Below, piece after piece: positions 37,047-46,501 of a DNA stretch of 64,000 nucleotides. Made by a program: the position numbers and the translations under genes. Each line of letters begins with the position of its first letter. Position 1 is the stretch's first letter. Source of the DNA: Spirochaetales bacterium (GTDB taxonomy: Bacteria > Spirochaetota > Spirochaetia > SZUA-6 > RPPD01); NCBI GenBank assembly GCA_016929065.1, contig JAFGJO010000032.1:47176-111175 (forward strand), read 5' to 3'. The notes beneath the pieces are model-generated. The model saw only the letters and a program-made list of their open reading frames with translations, was not told where the DNA came from and made no database searches.

Positions 37047-38605
37047 ATGAAAAAAATCATTGGAATCACAATGATTGTATTCCTGGGCCTGGTTTTTTCC
37101 TGCGACCTGGGACTATCAGCCGGAACAGGCGGTCAGGAAATAACCGGAGGTGGCGGCGTCACTATCACGCTTCCCGCAGGAAATACTCCGTCCCCGGGTG
37201 CAGCCGGAACCAGGTCAATTACCGGCAACCTGAACCGGGCGGTATCACCATCCGATATCATCCGGTTCGACGCGATACTTGAAAACATCGCCGGGGCAAC
37301 AAGCAGAACAGTAAGCGGACAGCCGGGTGAGACATTGACATTCCAAAATGTTGAAGAAGGTCTGTACACCCTTACATTAAACGCGTTTAATGACACGGAT
37401 ATCATGCAGTACACAGGGACAACTCCTGTGACGGTCAAAAACGGTGAGACGGCAAATGCGCACATTGTTCTCGATTATGTCTCGGGTGAAATCGGCATCG
37501 AAATCAGTTTTCCTCTCGATTTGAAAGGCGTCGACAAACTCGGTCCATTTAACGCAAACCCCGCCGACCATCTGATCAGCGACATGACCAACGGAGTAAC
37601 CATCGCCATGTCCGACAATGGTGATTATGCGGTATTATGGCGGCGGGACACCTCCTCATCATGGGACGGATATTTCATGAAGCTGTATTACGCGAACGGC
37701 ACGCCGAAATGTGACCCCATTCAAATCGCATCAACCTCACAATCGGATTATTACAACATCCCGAAGATGGGGATGGACCGGAACGGAAACGTTGTGGTTG
37801 CCTATGTTGATTACAGACAGGTCACGACCTCCGGGTACGCGCGGTTCCATATGGTCAAAATGTATTCCGCAGACGGCGTGCTGACAAAATCGTTTCAGGT
37901 AAACAATGGGTATTATACATATACCGCTCCCGGTTTCGCGATGAACGCCGACGGGGATTTCATCGTCGGAACCGCATGGACCGCACCGGAAACTTCGTGG
38001 TCGCGTACTACTCCACTACCACCCGCGCGTTTTCAATCAGAAAATATTCACGGCAAGGCGCCTTGCTGGTTACAATTGAGGATATTCCCATGCTGGACAT
38101 AGAAGGAAGGCCGCAGGTTACCATCAATGATCACGGCTATTTTGCCGCTTTGTGGGTTGAATACAATATTTTCTCACCCAGTATGCGCAGACTGGTGATG
38201 CAGACCTTCAATCCCGACGGCACCACGGCCGGCCCGCTGGGAGCGGTTTCTGAAAACCCGGGTATTGCAACCATCGGAATACGGTCAGAACCGGGATTCG
38301 ACATCAGTTTTAAAAATACCTGGGAATTGGCAGTGACATGGATAAAATACACTGCGCAGACCTCCGGTTTGTATACAAATACCACACAAGTGGTTTTACA
38401 GCGGTATTTCATAGACGGCTCCGCACTGTCAGCCGCGACAGGCCTTTCGGATGAAGCGGGTGCAAATACAACGACATCTGAAAGATACACGTACATGTCA
38501 GCACATATTTCCTGTGCCAGAAATTACAACCACTATATCGTGGGATGGGCAAATCTGATGACCGGCAAGATCCAGTACTCACTGCTGCTCGGCGACAATT
38601 ACTGA
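37047..38605 (+). pseudogene. Beta-propeller lipoprotein with internal frame disruption near 37976
   Basis: Lipobox LVFSC after the ATG at 37047 (SD AAAGGAG). Blade-like repeats (MSDNGDYAVLW, MDRNGNVVVAY, MNADGDFIVG) continue in the -1 frame from 37976 (MDRTGNFVVAY, INDHGYFAALW), ending with a terminator. Confidence 0.7.
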
Positions 38606-38616
38606 TTACCAAAAGA

Positions 38617-38649
38617 AAAGGAGGCGGCCGTATACCGTCTCCTTTTTTT
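38617..38649 (+). terminator. Rho-independent terminator
   Basis: AAAGGAGGCGG-ccgtata-CCGTCTCCTTTTTTT. Confidence 0.85.
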
Positions 38650-38828
38650 CATTAATAAATAACTGTCATGTTTGGATATGCTCCGGTCAGTTTAAGATTT
38701 TCTATTGTAATGTGTCCCGGTTTATACACCCCAGGGGTCATCCTGTCCAGACGTCATCACGAATGAGAAAAGACAGACAAAGAAACCATTATAATTAAAA
38801 TAAGCAATATTTTGATTCCAGGCAGCTG

Positions 38829-39884
38829 TTAAAAAAGCTGTGGATTTTTTGACAGCAGAAACAGGATGGTGCTGTGCATGGAAAAAAGGTAAAGACCGAA
38901 GGAAATCAGTCCCGTCAGGAGATTTACCGGTTTCACCGGGGGTGCAAAACCTGCCACAAACCGCAGAGGGATGATTCCCGCGAGGCAAAGGTAAAAGAAT
39001 ATACGGGGAATAAGAGCAGCGGGATCTTTGTCCTGAAAATAAAGAACACTGCCTTCTATATATACCTGCTGCATGAGAGCCATCACCAGCACAAGAATGA
39101 CGGGAACAAGAATTTTTTCCATGATGAAGCGGGCAGCCACCGGCCCCTTCTTCTGTGAGTAAAAAAAACGCTCCACTCCATTAAAGGCGCCCAGTGCATG
39201 AAGAACAATTCCCAGTACAGGAGGACTCATCAGAGCGATGCCAAGAACAGCTGCATCCGCACTGTCTTTTATACGGTTTTCTTCCCTGATCTTCCCCGGA
39301 AAGCTGAAACCAATCAGCCCGCCGCAAAAGGAAAACCATATTCCGAAAATATACAGCAAGGGGAAAAGGGCTTCGATGTCCTTATGTATTTTCGCCAACT
39401 GTGGCGGGAAACCGATGAACAGAAAAAGAATAGTCAGGGAACAGACCGCCATTACAATTTTTTTTATAAAAGTGTATTTTTCTATGCCAGCCTCATACTG
39501 TCTGTACAGCCGGCCGGCATAGAAGGGCAGGAAAAAATCGACAATCAAAAACAGAGCGACTCCTGCCCCAAGGCTGATTCTTCCAGAGAGCATCTGGCCG
39601 GAGGGAAGAAGGACGAAGAGCACAAAAAGGGAGAACAGGCCAATGACAGCATCAATGACAAATTCATCCAGGTTGAGTTTTTTAAAGAGTCCCGCAGCGG
39701 ATGCCACGCTCCCTGTTTCCGCCGCTTGCTGTTCGGCTGCCCGGACGGCGGCCTGCCGGTTTTTCAGCAGAAATACAGCTTTGACCACACTGCCTTCGCT
39801 CTCCTCCAGAGCCCGGGCACAGTCTTGCTGCCCTGCCCCGGTTTTGCTTTGAATGATATTAATGGCATCAGTTTTATTTTTCAT
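38829..39884 (-). CDS. UBA/EF-Ts-N-like domain fused to a polytopic membrane domain
   Basis: MKNKTDAINIIQSKTGAGQQDCARALEESEGSVVKAVFLLKNRQ (TS-N-like), then several hydrophobic helices. Confidence 0.75.
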   Translation of the reverse strand: MKNKTDAINIIQSKTGAGQQDCARALEESEGSVVKAVFLLKNRQAAVRAAEQQAAETGSVASAAGLFKKLNLDEFVIDAVIGLFSLFVLFVLLPSGQMLSGRISLGAGVALFLIVDFFLPFYAGRLYRQYEAGIEKYTFIKKIVMAVCSLTILFLFIGFPPQLAKIHKDIEALFPLLYIFGIWFSFCGGLIGFSFPGKIREENRIKDSADAAVLGIALMSPPVLGIVLHALGAFNGVERFFYSQKKGPVAARFIMEKILVPVILVLVMALMQQVYIEGSVLYFQDKDPAALIPRIFFYLCLAGIIPLRFVAGFAPPVKPVNLLTGLISFGLYLFSMHSTILFLLSKNPQLF

Positions 39885-40168
39885 AAATATAATTGTAAAA
39901 AACCAGATTAATCCTAAAAGTGAACAGGAAAAATATACCTTTTCATTTATTTTTTTGCAAGAAAAATCGAATCAAGAAAAAAGTGACCGGGAATATCCAT
40001 AGCACAGATAATTCTGCAAAAGAGCAGCCGCACTTTTTTCCTCACCTGCGCAATCGGCGGTGAGCATTTCCATCAAATCAGTTTCAACTGCTCCAATAAT
40101 TTACTGTTGGCCCTGTTTACCTGAATGTTGAATTAATGAATAATGGCCCATGATGCAAGGAGTGTCAG

Positions 40169-40957
40169 ATGAAAGAAATATCGAACAATCTTGATCAATC
40201 AAAGCTCTATCAACAGATGAAGGAACTTGCTGATGTGACCGGCAAGCTCATCACCCGTTATTATTTGCAGGGGGTTGCGGTTGAAACCAAGGCTGACCAG
40301 TCTCCGGTCACTGCTGCCGACCGCGAAGCAGAGCAGCTGATGCGGAAAATGATTAAAGCCTGGTATCCAAACCATGGAATAATTGGAGAAGAGTTCGGGA
40401 ATGAAAATACAGATGCAGAATATGTCTGGATACTTGACCCGATTGACGGCACAAAAAGTTTTGTCTCGCATGTCCCGCTGTTCGGCACCCTGATTGGGCT
40501 CTTGCATAAGGGTGAACCCGTCGCAGGAATTATCAATAATCCGATCCTGGAACAGTTCTATTTTGGAGACGGGAAAAAAGCGTTCCTGAATGATAAACCC
40601 ATCCATTGCAGCAAGTGCCGGAAGATTGGCGATGCCGTCATGTGTACTTCTGACCCGCTGAACCCGGCGAAATATCAGTCAAAATCCGGGTTCGAAAAGC
40701 TCGCTCACAGCGTTAAGGTATATCGGACATGGGGTGACTGCTACGGCTATGGGCTTCTTGCTTCCGGCCAAATTGATATCATGATTGATCCGGTGATGAA
40801 TCCGTGGGACAGCCTGCCGCTCATCCCGATCCTCCGCGGTGCAGGGGTCACGGTCACGGATTACCACGGGAATGATCCGGTAAAACATCCCGAGAGTATG
40901 GCGGCAGCAGCGCCTGGAATTCACAAAGAGGTGATCGCGATGCTCAACAGGGAATAA
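40169..40957 (+). CDS. Inositol-monophosphatase-family phosphatase (possibly HisN-type)
   Basis: GIIGEEFG, WILDPIDGTKSFVSHVPLFGTLIGL, MNPWDSLPLIPILRGAG; SD AAGGAG. Confidence 0.93.
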   Translation: MKEISNNLDQSKLYQQMKELADVTGKLITRYYLQGVAVETKADQSPVTAADREAEQLMRKMIKAWYPNHGIIGEEFGNENTDAEYVWILDPIDGTKSFVSHVPLFGTLIGLLHKGEPVAGIINNPILEQFYFGDGKKAFLNDKPIHCSKCRKIGDAVMCTSDPLNPAKYQSKSGFEKLAHSVKVYRTWGDCYGYGLLASGQIDIMIDPVMNPWDSLPLIPILRGAGVTVTDYHGNDPVKHPESMAAAAPGIHKEVIAMLNRE

Positions 40958-41144
40958 AGGAAAGACTCTGATCCATTTATTAAAAAAGGAGAACAGGAAA
41001 GTCAGGAAAATGCAAACAGATCTTTGAGGAATCCGTAAACGACCCTGTCAATTCTTTCCGTTCCCGGGTTCTGTATCTTCATTCCTTTCCTTTGTTCCTG
41101 CGTTCCTTATAAATAACTCTTTACCTTTTTTCCTACCTTCCTTA

Positions 41145-41909
41145 TCACAGACAGGCCTGCCATCCGCCGTCAACATAAATGGTATGGCCATTAATATAAC
41201 TGGCAGCACCGCTCGCCAGAAATATTGCCGCACCAACAAGCTCTTCGGGCCTGCCCCACCTGGCCAGCGGTACTTCCTTTTTTACCCAGGAATCAAATTC
41301 TTTATCATCCTGTAACACTTTGGTCAGATCGGTCTCGAAATATCCTGGCCCGATCGCATTGGTTCGGATGCCGTACTTTCCCCATTCGGTCGCCATGGAT
41401 TTGGTGAGCATTTTCAATCCGCCCTTGGCCGCGCAATAATTTGCGATCGAAGGCCTGGCCATTTCCGCATTCAATGATGTTATATTGATTATCGTTCCTG
41501 TTTTACGGTGAATCATGTGTTTTGCAACAGCCTGTGCAGTGACAAACACCGAGGTGAGATTGGTGGTAATAACAGCATCCCAGTCAGGAAGGGACATTTC
41601 CTCCAATGGAGCCCTGCGGTGGATCCCCGCATTGTTTACCAGGACATCGATGGGCCCGCATTCCTTTTCAATCGTTTCCACTGCCTGAACTACAGCCTCC
41701 CTGTCCGTGACATTGAACCTGAATCCCCTGACAGACGGGTTTTCCTTCGACAAAGCTGTTACCGCTTCCTCTACTCCTTCCTGCCGGGTGCCGTTAACCA
41801 CGACCAGAGCCCCGGCCTGGGCAAACCCTTGTGCAAGGTGAAATCCCAGTCCCCGGGTAGCCCCGGTGATCAGTACCACTTTATCTTTTACACTGAAAAT
41901 ATTTTTCAT
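41145..41909 (-). CDS. SDR oxidoreductase (gluconate/2-deoxygluconate dehydrogenase-like)
   Basis: VVLITGATRGLGFHLAQGF, NNAGIHRRAPLEEM, NYCAAKGGLKMLTKSMATEW, INGHTIYVDGGW; SD AAGGAG. Confidence 0.9.
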   Translation of the reverse strand: MKNIFSVKDKVVLITGATRGLGFHLAQGFAQAGALVVVNGTRQEGVEEAVTALSKENPSVRGFRFNVTDREAVVQAVETIEKECGPIDVLVNNAGIHRRAPLEEMSLPDWDAVITTNLTSVFVTAQAVAKHMIHRKTGTIINITSLNAEMARPSIANYCAAKGGLKMLTKSMATEWGKYGIRTNAIGPGYFETDLTKVLQDDKEFDSWVKKEVPLARWGRPEELVGAAIFLASGAASYINGHTIYVDGGWQACL

Positions 41910-41999
41910 AAAAGCTCCTTGAAACGTATCTCTCACAAAGCACACAAAGAAAAAAGACCCTCTGTACCAGATGGTTCTCTTGTTTAAATCCGTTGTTTT

Positions 42000-42932
42000 T
42001 TAATTCTTTGTGCCCCTGGCGGGCCTTGTATGAACCTTGTTATCCTGAGTTTTCATCACACGCAAAAAAACCTCCGGGACCGGCGCCGAGATATCCATCA
42101 TCATGTTGCTCACCGGATGCAAAAACCTGATCCGCCGGCAGTGAAGCATACTCCCCTTAATGCGGAACTCGCTGAAAAACAGCTTGTTGAGCTTCCAGTT
42201 TCCATGGTCATCATCACCTGCTATCGGGAAACCTCTGTCTGCAAAGTGCCTGCGGATCTGGTGTTTCCTGCCTGTTTTAATGGAAATGTCAAGGGTGGAA
42301 AGGTGCTGGTCATGCCACCGGCGAGAAGAAACGCGTGAAAAATACGTTTCCGCCGGCCGGTTGTCCAGTGGCTCGATGCAGGAACCTTTCACCGGCGTGT
42401 TGCCAAAGACAATTCCCGTATACTGTTTTGTTATTTTTTTATCTTGTTCCGAAGCGATAATGTCCTGCAGTTTCCCGGCGATCTCCCGTGATTTCGCCAG
42501 GATGAGAACTCCGGTGGTGAACTTGTCCAGACGATGAACCAGAAAAACCTGCCCCTCCTGTTTACTCCGCTGTCCATTGAGGATGTCAATAAGCGTCTGG
42601 CCGGTATCGCCCGCACCCGAATGCACGGCCAGGCCGCCGGGCTTGTTGATGACATACAGGCATTCATCTTCAAACAAAACCTCAGGATGAAACTCCATTA
42701 TTTTTGGCACGGCCTGTTTCGGCGTCTTTGATGTGACATCATCAATGGCAATCACATCGCATGTTTTGACCAGCAATGTGTGGTCTTTCACCTTTTCATT
42801 ATTTACACTTATTTTGCCTTTGCGGAGCAGTTTGAATATCCCGACAGAGGCAATGTCCGGTGCTGTTTTTTGAAGCACTTTGAGCAGTTTCGTGTTGTTG
42901 TGTTCTGCGCTTACAATGATTTCTTTGGCCAT
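42000..42932 (-). CDS. RluA-family 23S rRNA pseudouridine synthase with S4 domain
   Basis: S4-like LLRKGKISVNNEKVKDHTLL; catalytic VHRLDKFTTGVLILAKS; GRKHQIRRHFADRGFPIAGDDDHG. Confidence 0.92.
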   Translation of the reverse strand: MAKEIIVSAEHNNTKLLKVLQKTAPDIASVGIFKLLRKGKISVNNEKVKDHTLLVKTCDVIAIDDVTSKTPKQAVPKIMEFHPEVLFEDECLYVINKPGGLAVHSGAGDTGQTLIDILNGQRSKQEGQVFLVHRLDKFTTGVLILAKSREIAGKLQDIIASEQDKKITKQYTGIVFGNTPVKGSCIEPLDNRPAETYFSRVSSRRWHDQHLSTLDISIKTGRKHQIRRHFADRGFPIAGDDDHGNWKLNKLFFSEFRIKGSMLHCRRIRFLHPVSNMMMDISAPVPEVFLRVMKTQDNKVHTRPARGTKN

Positions 42933-43145
42933 GGTTTCCTGATTATGGTACAAGGATAACGATTCACCTCCCTCCAGTCAACGGAAACATTTTCAGGGGT
43001 ATATCAAATTGCGGAGAAATAAAGAAAAGAAATTTCACACAGAGGGGAGACGGCAACACAACGAAATACTTGCGCTCAGAACAGAACTGTGTTATAGATA
43101 CAGTATAGGCCCTATAATAAAAATGCCTCTGGTCACAGCAAAGCG

Positions 43146-43685
43146 ATGGAAATGAATTATTTTGTTTTAAAGGTAAAAAACGGAAAAGAAGCAGATGTCC
43201 TCTCCCGGTCCAGGGAATTGTTCAGGGATGAAGACGTGACCGTGTTCTGGTTCCGCAGAGAACTGCAGATCCGTAAAAGCGGGGCCATAAAAAATGTCCT
43301 TTCCCCGCTGTTTCCCGGCTATCTGATTATCCAGGCTTCCTCGATTGCCCCGCAGATTTTCCGGAAATTCAGAGAGATTCCCGGGTTTTCGCATTTCCTG
43401 AAAAGCAATACAAACATCAGCTGTCTTTCCGGCCGGGACCGTGAACTCATCCTCCATTTTATCCGGTGCGGAGAAACCATTGCAAAATCCATGGTTTTAT
43501 TCACCCCAAACCAGCCGATAAAAATTCTCTCCGGGCCGTTAAAAGGACTTGAGGGAATGATCATAAAGGTCGATAAAAGGAAAAAGAGGATAAAAGTGCG
43601 CCTTGCCCTTTACAAGGATTCATTTTGTATCGACTTTGGATTTGAATCGGTAGAAGCGGCACCGCAGACAGGTGATGGGAAATAA
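43146..43685 (+). CDS. NusG-family paralogue (LoaP/RfaH/UpxY-like)
   Basis: NYFVLKVKNGKEADVLSR...SPLFPGYLIIQ...; KOW-like KILSGPLKGLEGMIIKVDKRKKRIKVRL; stands directly upstream of glycan genes. Confidence 0.85.
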   Translation: MEMNYFVLKVKNGKEADVLSRSRELFRDEDVTVFWFRRELQIRKSGAIKNVLSPLFPGYLIIQASSIAPQIFRKFREIPGFSHFLKSNTNISCLSGRDRELILHFIRCGETIAKSMVLFTPNQPIKILSGPLKGLEGMIIKVDKRKKRIKVRLALYKDSFCIDFGFESVEAAPQTGDGK

Positions 43686-45166
43686 TGGAAACCAGACGAG
43701 TACCAAAAAAGATATACATCATCGGCGCCGGCATTGCCGGAGTGAGTATTGCGCGTGAAATAAAGGAAAAGCCGATTCTGGGCGAGGTGGTTGCGTTCCT
43801 CGACGATGATCCGGAGAAAATCGGCACCACCATCATGGGCATTCCGGTGCTGGGCCCGTTACAACAGGTTCTTTTATTCTACCACCAGATCCCCGCAGAC
43901 GAAGCAATTATCGCAATTCCCAGCGCAACCCGTGAACAGCTCCTTCAAATTTATGCAAGCATCAAACAGGCTCCTTTTCTGACAGTAAAAATACTGCCGC
44001 ACCTCTCCCAGGTTTTGGACAACAGCGCTCATCTCATCCAGACGCGTGCCCTTAATCCCGAAGACTTGCTCGGCCGGACACCGGTAAAAGTAAGCCTGAA
44101 AAGCAGCCTCTCCTATCTGCGCGGAAAACGCGTTCTCATTACCGGTGCAGGCGGAAGCATCGGCAGCGAATTGGCCCGGCAACTGCTCTCCGGCGGGGCA
44201 TCACGGCTCTATTTGTTCGGACACGGCGAAAACAGCCTGTATGATATTGATCGCGAACTGAGGATTCTCCAACAGGGCGGTGTCGGGGAAAAAGCGACAA
44301 TCATTCCCATTCTGGGAGAACTGCAGGACCGGGACTATATTTTCTACCTGCTCAAACGGCTGAATGCAGATGTGATTTTCCACGCAGCAGCGCACAAGCA
44401 TGTCCCCATGCTTGAAGAAAATCCCGTCGAGGCGATAAAAAACAACGTCTTCGGCACAAAAAACCTGGTTGACGCAGCATTTACCTACAACACCAGCAGG
44501 TTTTTGCTTATCTCGACCGACAAAGCAGTGGAGCCCGCGAGCGTATACGGCGTGTCAAAAATGCTCGCAGAAGAAATTGTGCTTTCGGTAAATGCCGCCG
44601 ACCGTGACTTTATGGTTGTCCGGTTCGGCAATGTCCTGGGTTCGCGGGGAAGTATTCTGCCCCTGTTCCAGAAACAAATCGCTGCCGGCGGGCCGGTCAC
44701 GCTTACCGATCCCGAAGCAAAACGGTTTTTCATGACCATTCCGGAAGCGGTCTCGCTGGTATTAAAAGCAGGCGGAACAGGAAACGGCCAGGAAGTATAT
44801 ATCCTGGATATGGGCGACCCCGTCTATATAAAGGACATGATTCACCAGCTTATTCAACTGAATGGATTCACACCGGACAAGGATATTAAAATCGCAATCA
44901 CCGGCCTGCGGCCAGGCGAACGGATCGATGAAAAACTCTACCGCATCAACGAGACACTTGAACCAACCGACTTTCCCAAAATCAATAAACTCAAGCGAAC
45001 CTCGTTTTTAATCGGAGATCTTGAGAAGATTCTGGAAGAGCTTTTGCCGATCTGTTATTTCGACCGGGATCAGCCCTTCCTGTTCCGGCGCATGGACGCA
45101 TTAAAAAAAATAGTCGGCGAGGTCGTTCCCTCGTATCAGAAAATATACAATGAGCAGCTCATTTAA
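43685..45166 (+). CDS. CapD/FlaA1-like nucleotide-sugar 4,6-dehydratase, apparently without the N-terminal membrane domain
   Basis: Two Rossmann regions (IYIIGAGIAGVSIAREI; RVLITGAGGSIGSELARQLL), HAAAHKHVPMLEENPVEAIKNNVFGT, VVRFGNVLGSRGSILPLF. Confidence 0.92.
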   Translation: METRRVPKKIYIIGAGIAGVSIAREIKEKPILGEVVAFLDDDPEKIGTTIMGIPVLGPLQQVLLFYHQIPADEAIIAIPSATREQLLQIYASIKQAPFLTVKILPHLSQVLDNSAHLIQTRALNPEDLLGRTPVKVSLKSSLSYLRGKRVLITGAGGSIGSELARQLLSGGASRLYLFGHGENSLYDIDRELRILQQGGVGEKATIIPILGELQDRDYIFYLLKRLNADVIFHAAAHKHVPMLEENPVEAIKNNVFGTKNLVDAAFTYNTSRFLLISTDKAVEPASVYGVSKMLAEEIVLSVNAADRDFMVVRFGNVLGSRGSILPLFQKQIAAGGPVTLTDPEAKRFFMTIPEAVSLVLKAGGTGNGQEVYILDMGDPVYIKDMIHQLIQLNGFTPDKDIKIAITGLRPGERIDEKLYRINETLEPTDFPKINKLKRTSFLIGDLEKILEELLPICYFDRDQPFLFRRMDALKKIVGEVVPSYQKIYNEQLI

Positions 45167-46373
45167 GAAAATCATCCCGTTTGCAAAACCCTCAATCGGC
45201 ACCGACGAGGAGGATGCGGTTTTGCGCGTTTTGCGGAGCGGATGGCTTACCACCGGCCGGGAAACCCTTGCCTTTGAAAAAGAATTTCAGGAATTTGTTT
45301 CATCAAAGCATGCACTCGCGGTAACCTCCGGTACAGCCGGCCTTCATCTGGCCCTTGAGGCTTCGGGAGTGGAAGCAGACCAGTTTGTCATCACTACTCC
45401 CTATACCTTCGCCGCAACCGCGGAAATTATCCGCTATATGCATGCCCACCCCCTGTTTGTGGATATCCTGCCGGATAGTTATAACATTGACCCGGAACTG
45501 GTTGCAAAGGCAGTCAGGGAAAACAAGCATCATGTTGCCGCGATCATCCCCGTACACATTGCGGGAAATATCTGCGACATGAAATCACTCTGCGAAATTA
45601 CCGCCGAAAAAAACATCCATATCATCGAAGATTGTGCACATGCCTTTCCGGTAAAGTATAACGGAAAATATGCCGGCACCCTGGGGCAGATCGGGGTATA
45701 CAGTTTTTATGCAAACAAGACCATCACGACCGGCGAAGGGGGGATGATTGCAACTGATAATACCGAATACACACAGCGGATGAAAGTCATGAGAACCCAC
45801 GGCATCGACCGTGAGGCCTGGGACCGGTATTCTGCGCAGAACAAGTGGTATTATGAAATTATCGAGCCGGGTTTCAAGTACAATTTGTCGGATATTGCCT
45901 CTGCCATCGGCAGGGTGCAGCTCACCCGCGCGAATGATTTTCTTGAAAAAAGAAGACATATTGCAAATATCTATATCCGGGAACTCAGCGGCCTGGATTT
46001 TCTGCATATTCCGGCATACACCGATGACCATGCATGGCATTTGTTCATGATCCGGATCCAGCCGGAGTACTGCACCCTGTCAAGAAATGTATTTATTGAA
46101 AAACTGTCCGAAAACGGCATCGGGACATCGGTTCATTACACCCCCCTGCATATCATGCCCTATTACAAAAACAAATACGGGTACAAACCCGATGACTTTC
46201 CTGTTTCATTGGCAAATTCACAAGCATGCATCAGTCTCCCCATTTATCCGGATCTGGACGAGGAAGATCTGATGTATATCATCCAGACCGTAAAAAAAAT
46301 CGGCCAGGCCCATCGCCCGGTTCATACTGCGGTTCCCGGCAGCGCAGCAACCTCTCCAAAACCCGAAAAATAA
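45150..46373 (+). CDS. DegT/DnrJ/EryC1/StrS aminotransferase
   Basis: TSGTAGLHLALEASGV, HIIEDCAHAFPVKYNGKYAGTLGQIGVYSFYANKTITTGEGGMI (PLP Lys). Confidence 0.95.
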   Translation: MSSSFKKIIPFAKPSIGTDEEDAVLRVLRSGWLTTGRETLAFEKEFQEFVSSKHALAVTSGTAGLHLALEASGVEADQFVITTPYTFAATAEIIRYMHAHPLFVDILPDSYNIDPELVAKAVRENKHHVAAIIPVHIAGNICDMKSLCEITAEKNIHIIEDCAHAFPVKYNGKYAGTLGQIGVYSFYANKTITTGEGGMIATDNTEYTQRMKVMRTHGIDREAWDRYSAQNKWYYEIIEPGFKYNLSDIASAIGRVQLTRANDFLEKRRHIANIYIRELSGLDFLHIPAYTDDHAWHLFMIRIQPEYCTLSRNVFIEKLSENGIGTSVHYTPLHIMPYYKNKYGYKPDDFPVSLANSQACISLPIYPDLDEEDLMYIIQTVKKIGQAHRPVHTAVPGSAATSPKPEK

Positions 46374-46501
46374 CTGTCTGTTTATTTTCTGCCCACTCCC
46401 ACATTTACCAAACAGACATCCTTCGGTATACTGATACACAAGAGAGTTTCGTATCCGGATTTTCAATCAAGCGTGTAGATTTACCAAAGAGGTTCAATGA
46501 A

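Noticed and set aside
37976-38102. Programmed -1 frameshift in the beta-propeller lipoprotein
   Set aside because: No X-XXY-YYZ slippery site or downstream structure seen in the overlap, and a partial blade is missing, favouring deletion or an assembly error.
41040-41150. Pyrimidine-rich intergenic tract (TTCCTTTCCTTTGTTCCTGCGTTCCTT)
   Set aside because: Looks like degenerate low-complexity sequence; no defined repeat unit or hairpin.
41920-41960. CACAAAGCACACAAAG-like string, with similar strings near 43035 and 63165
   Set aside because: Short, A-rich and imperfect; may be decayed dispersed repeats but unsupported without a genome-wide search.
46226-46501. Upstream extension of the molybdopterin-subunit ORF
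   Set aside because: Overlaps the aminotransferase gene in another frame and reads as a Ser/Arg-rich non-domain sequence; an SD supports the ATG at 46502.
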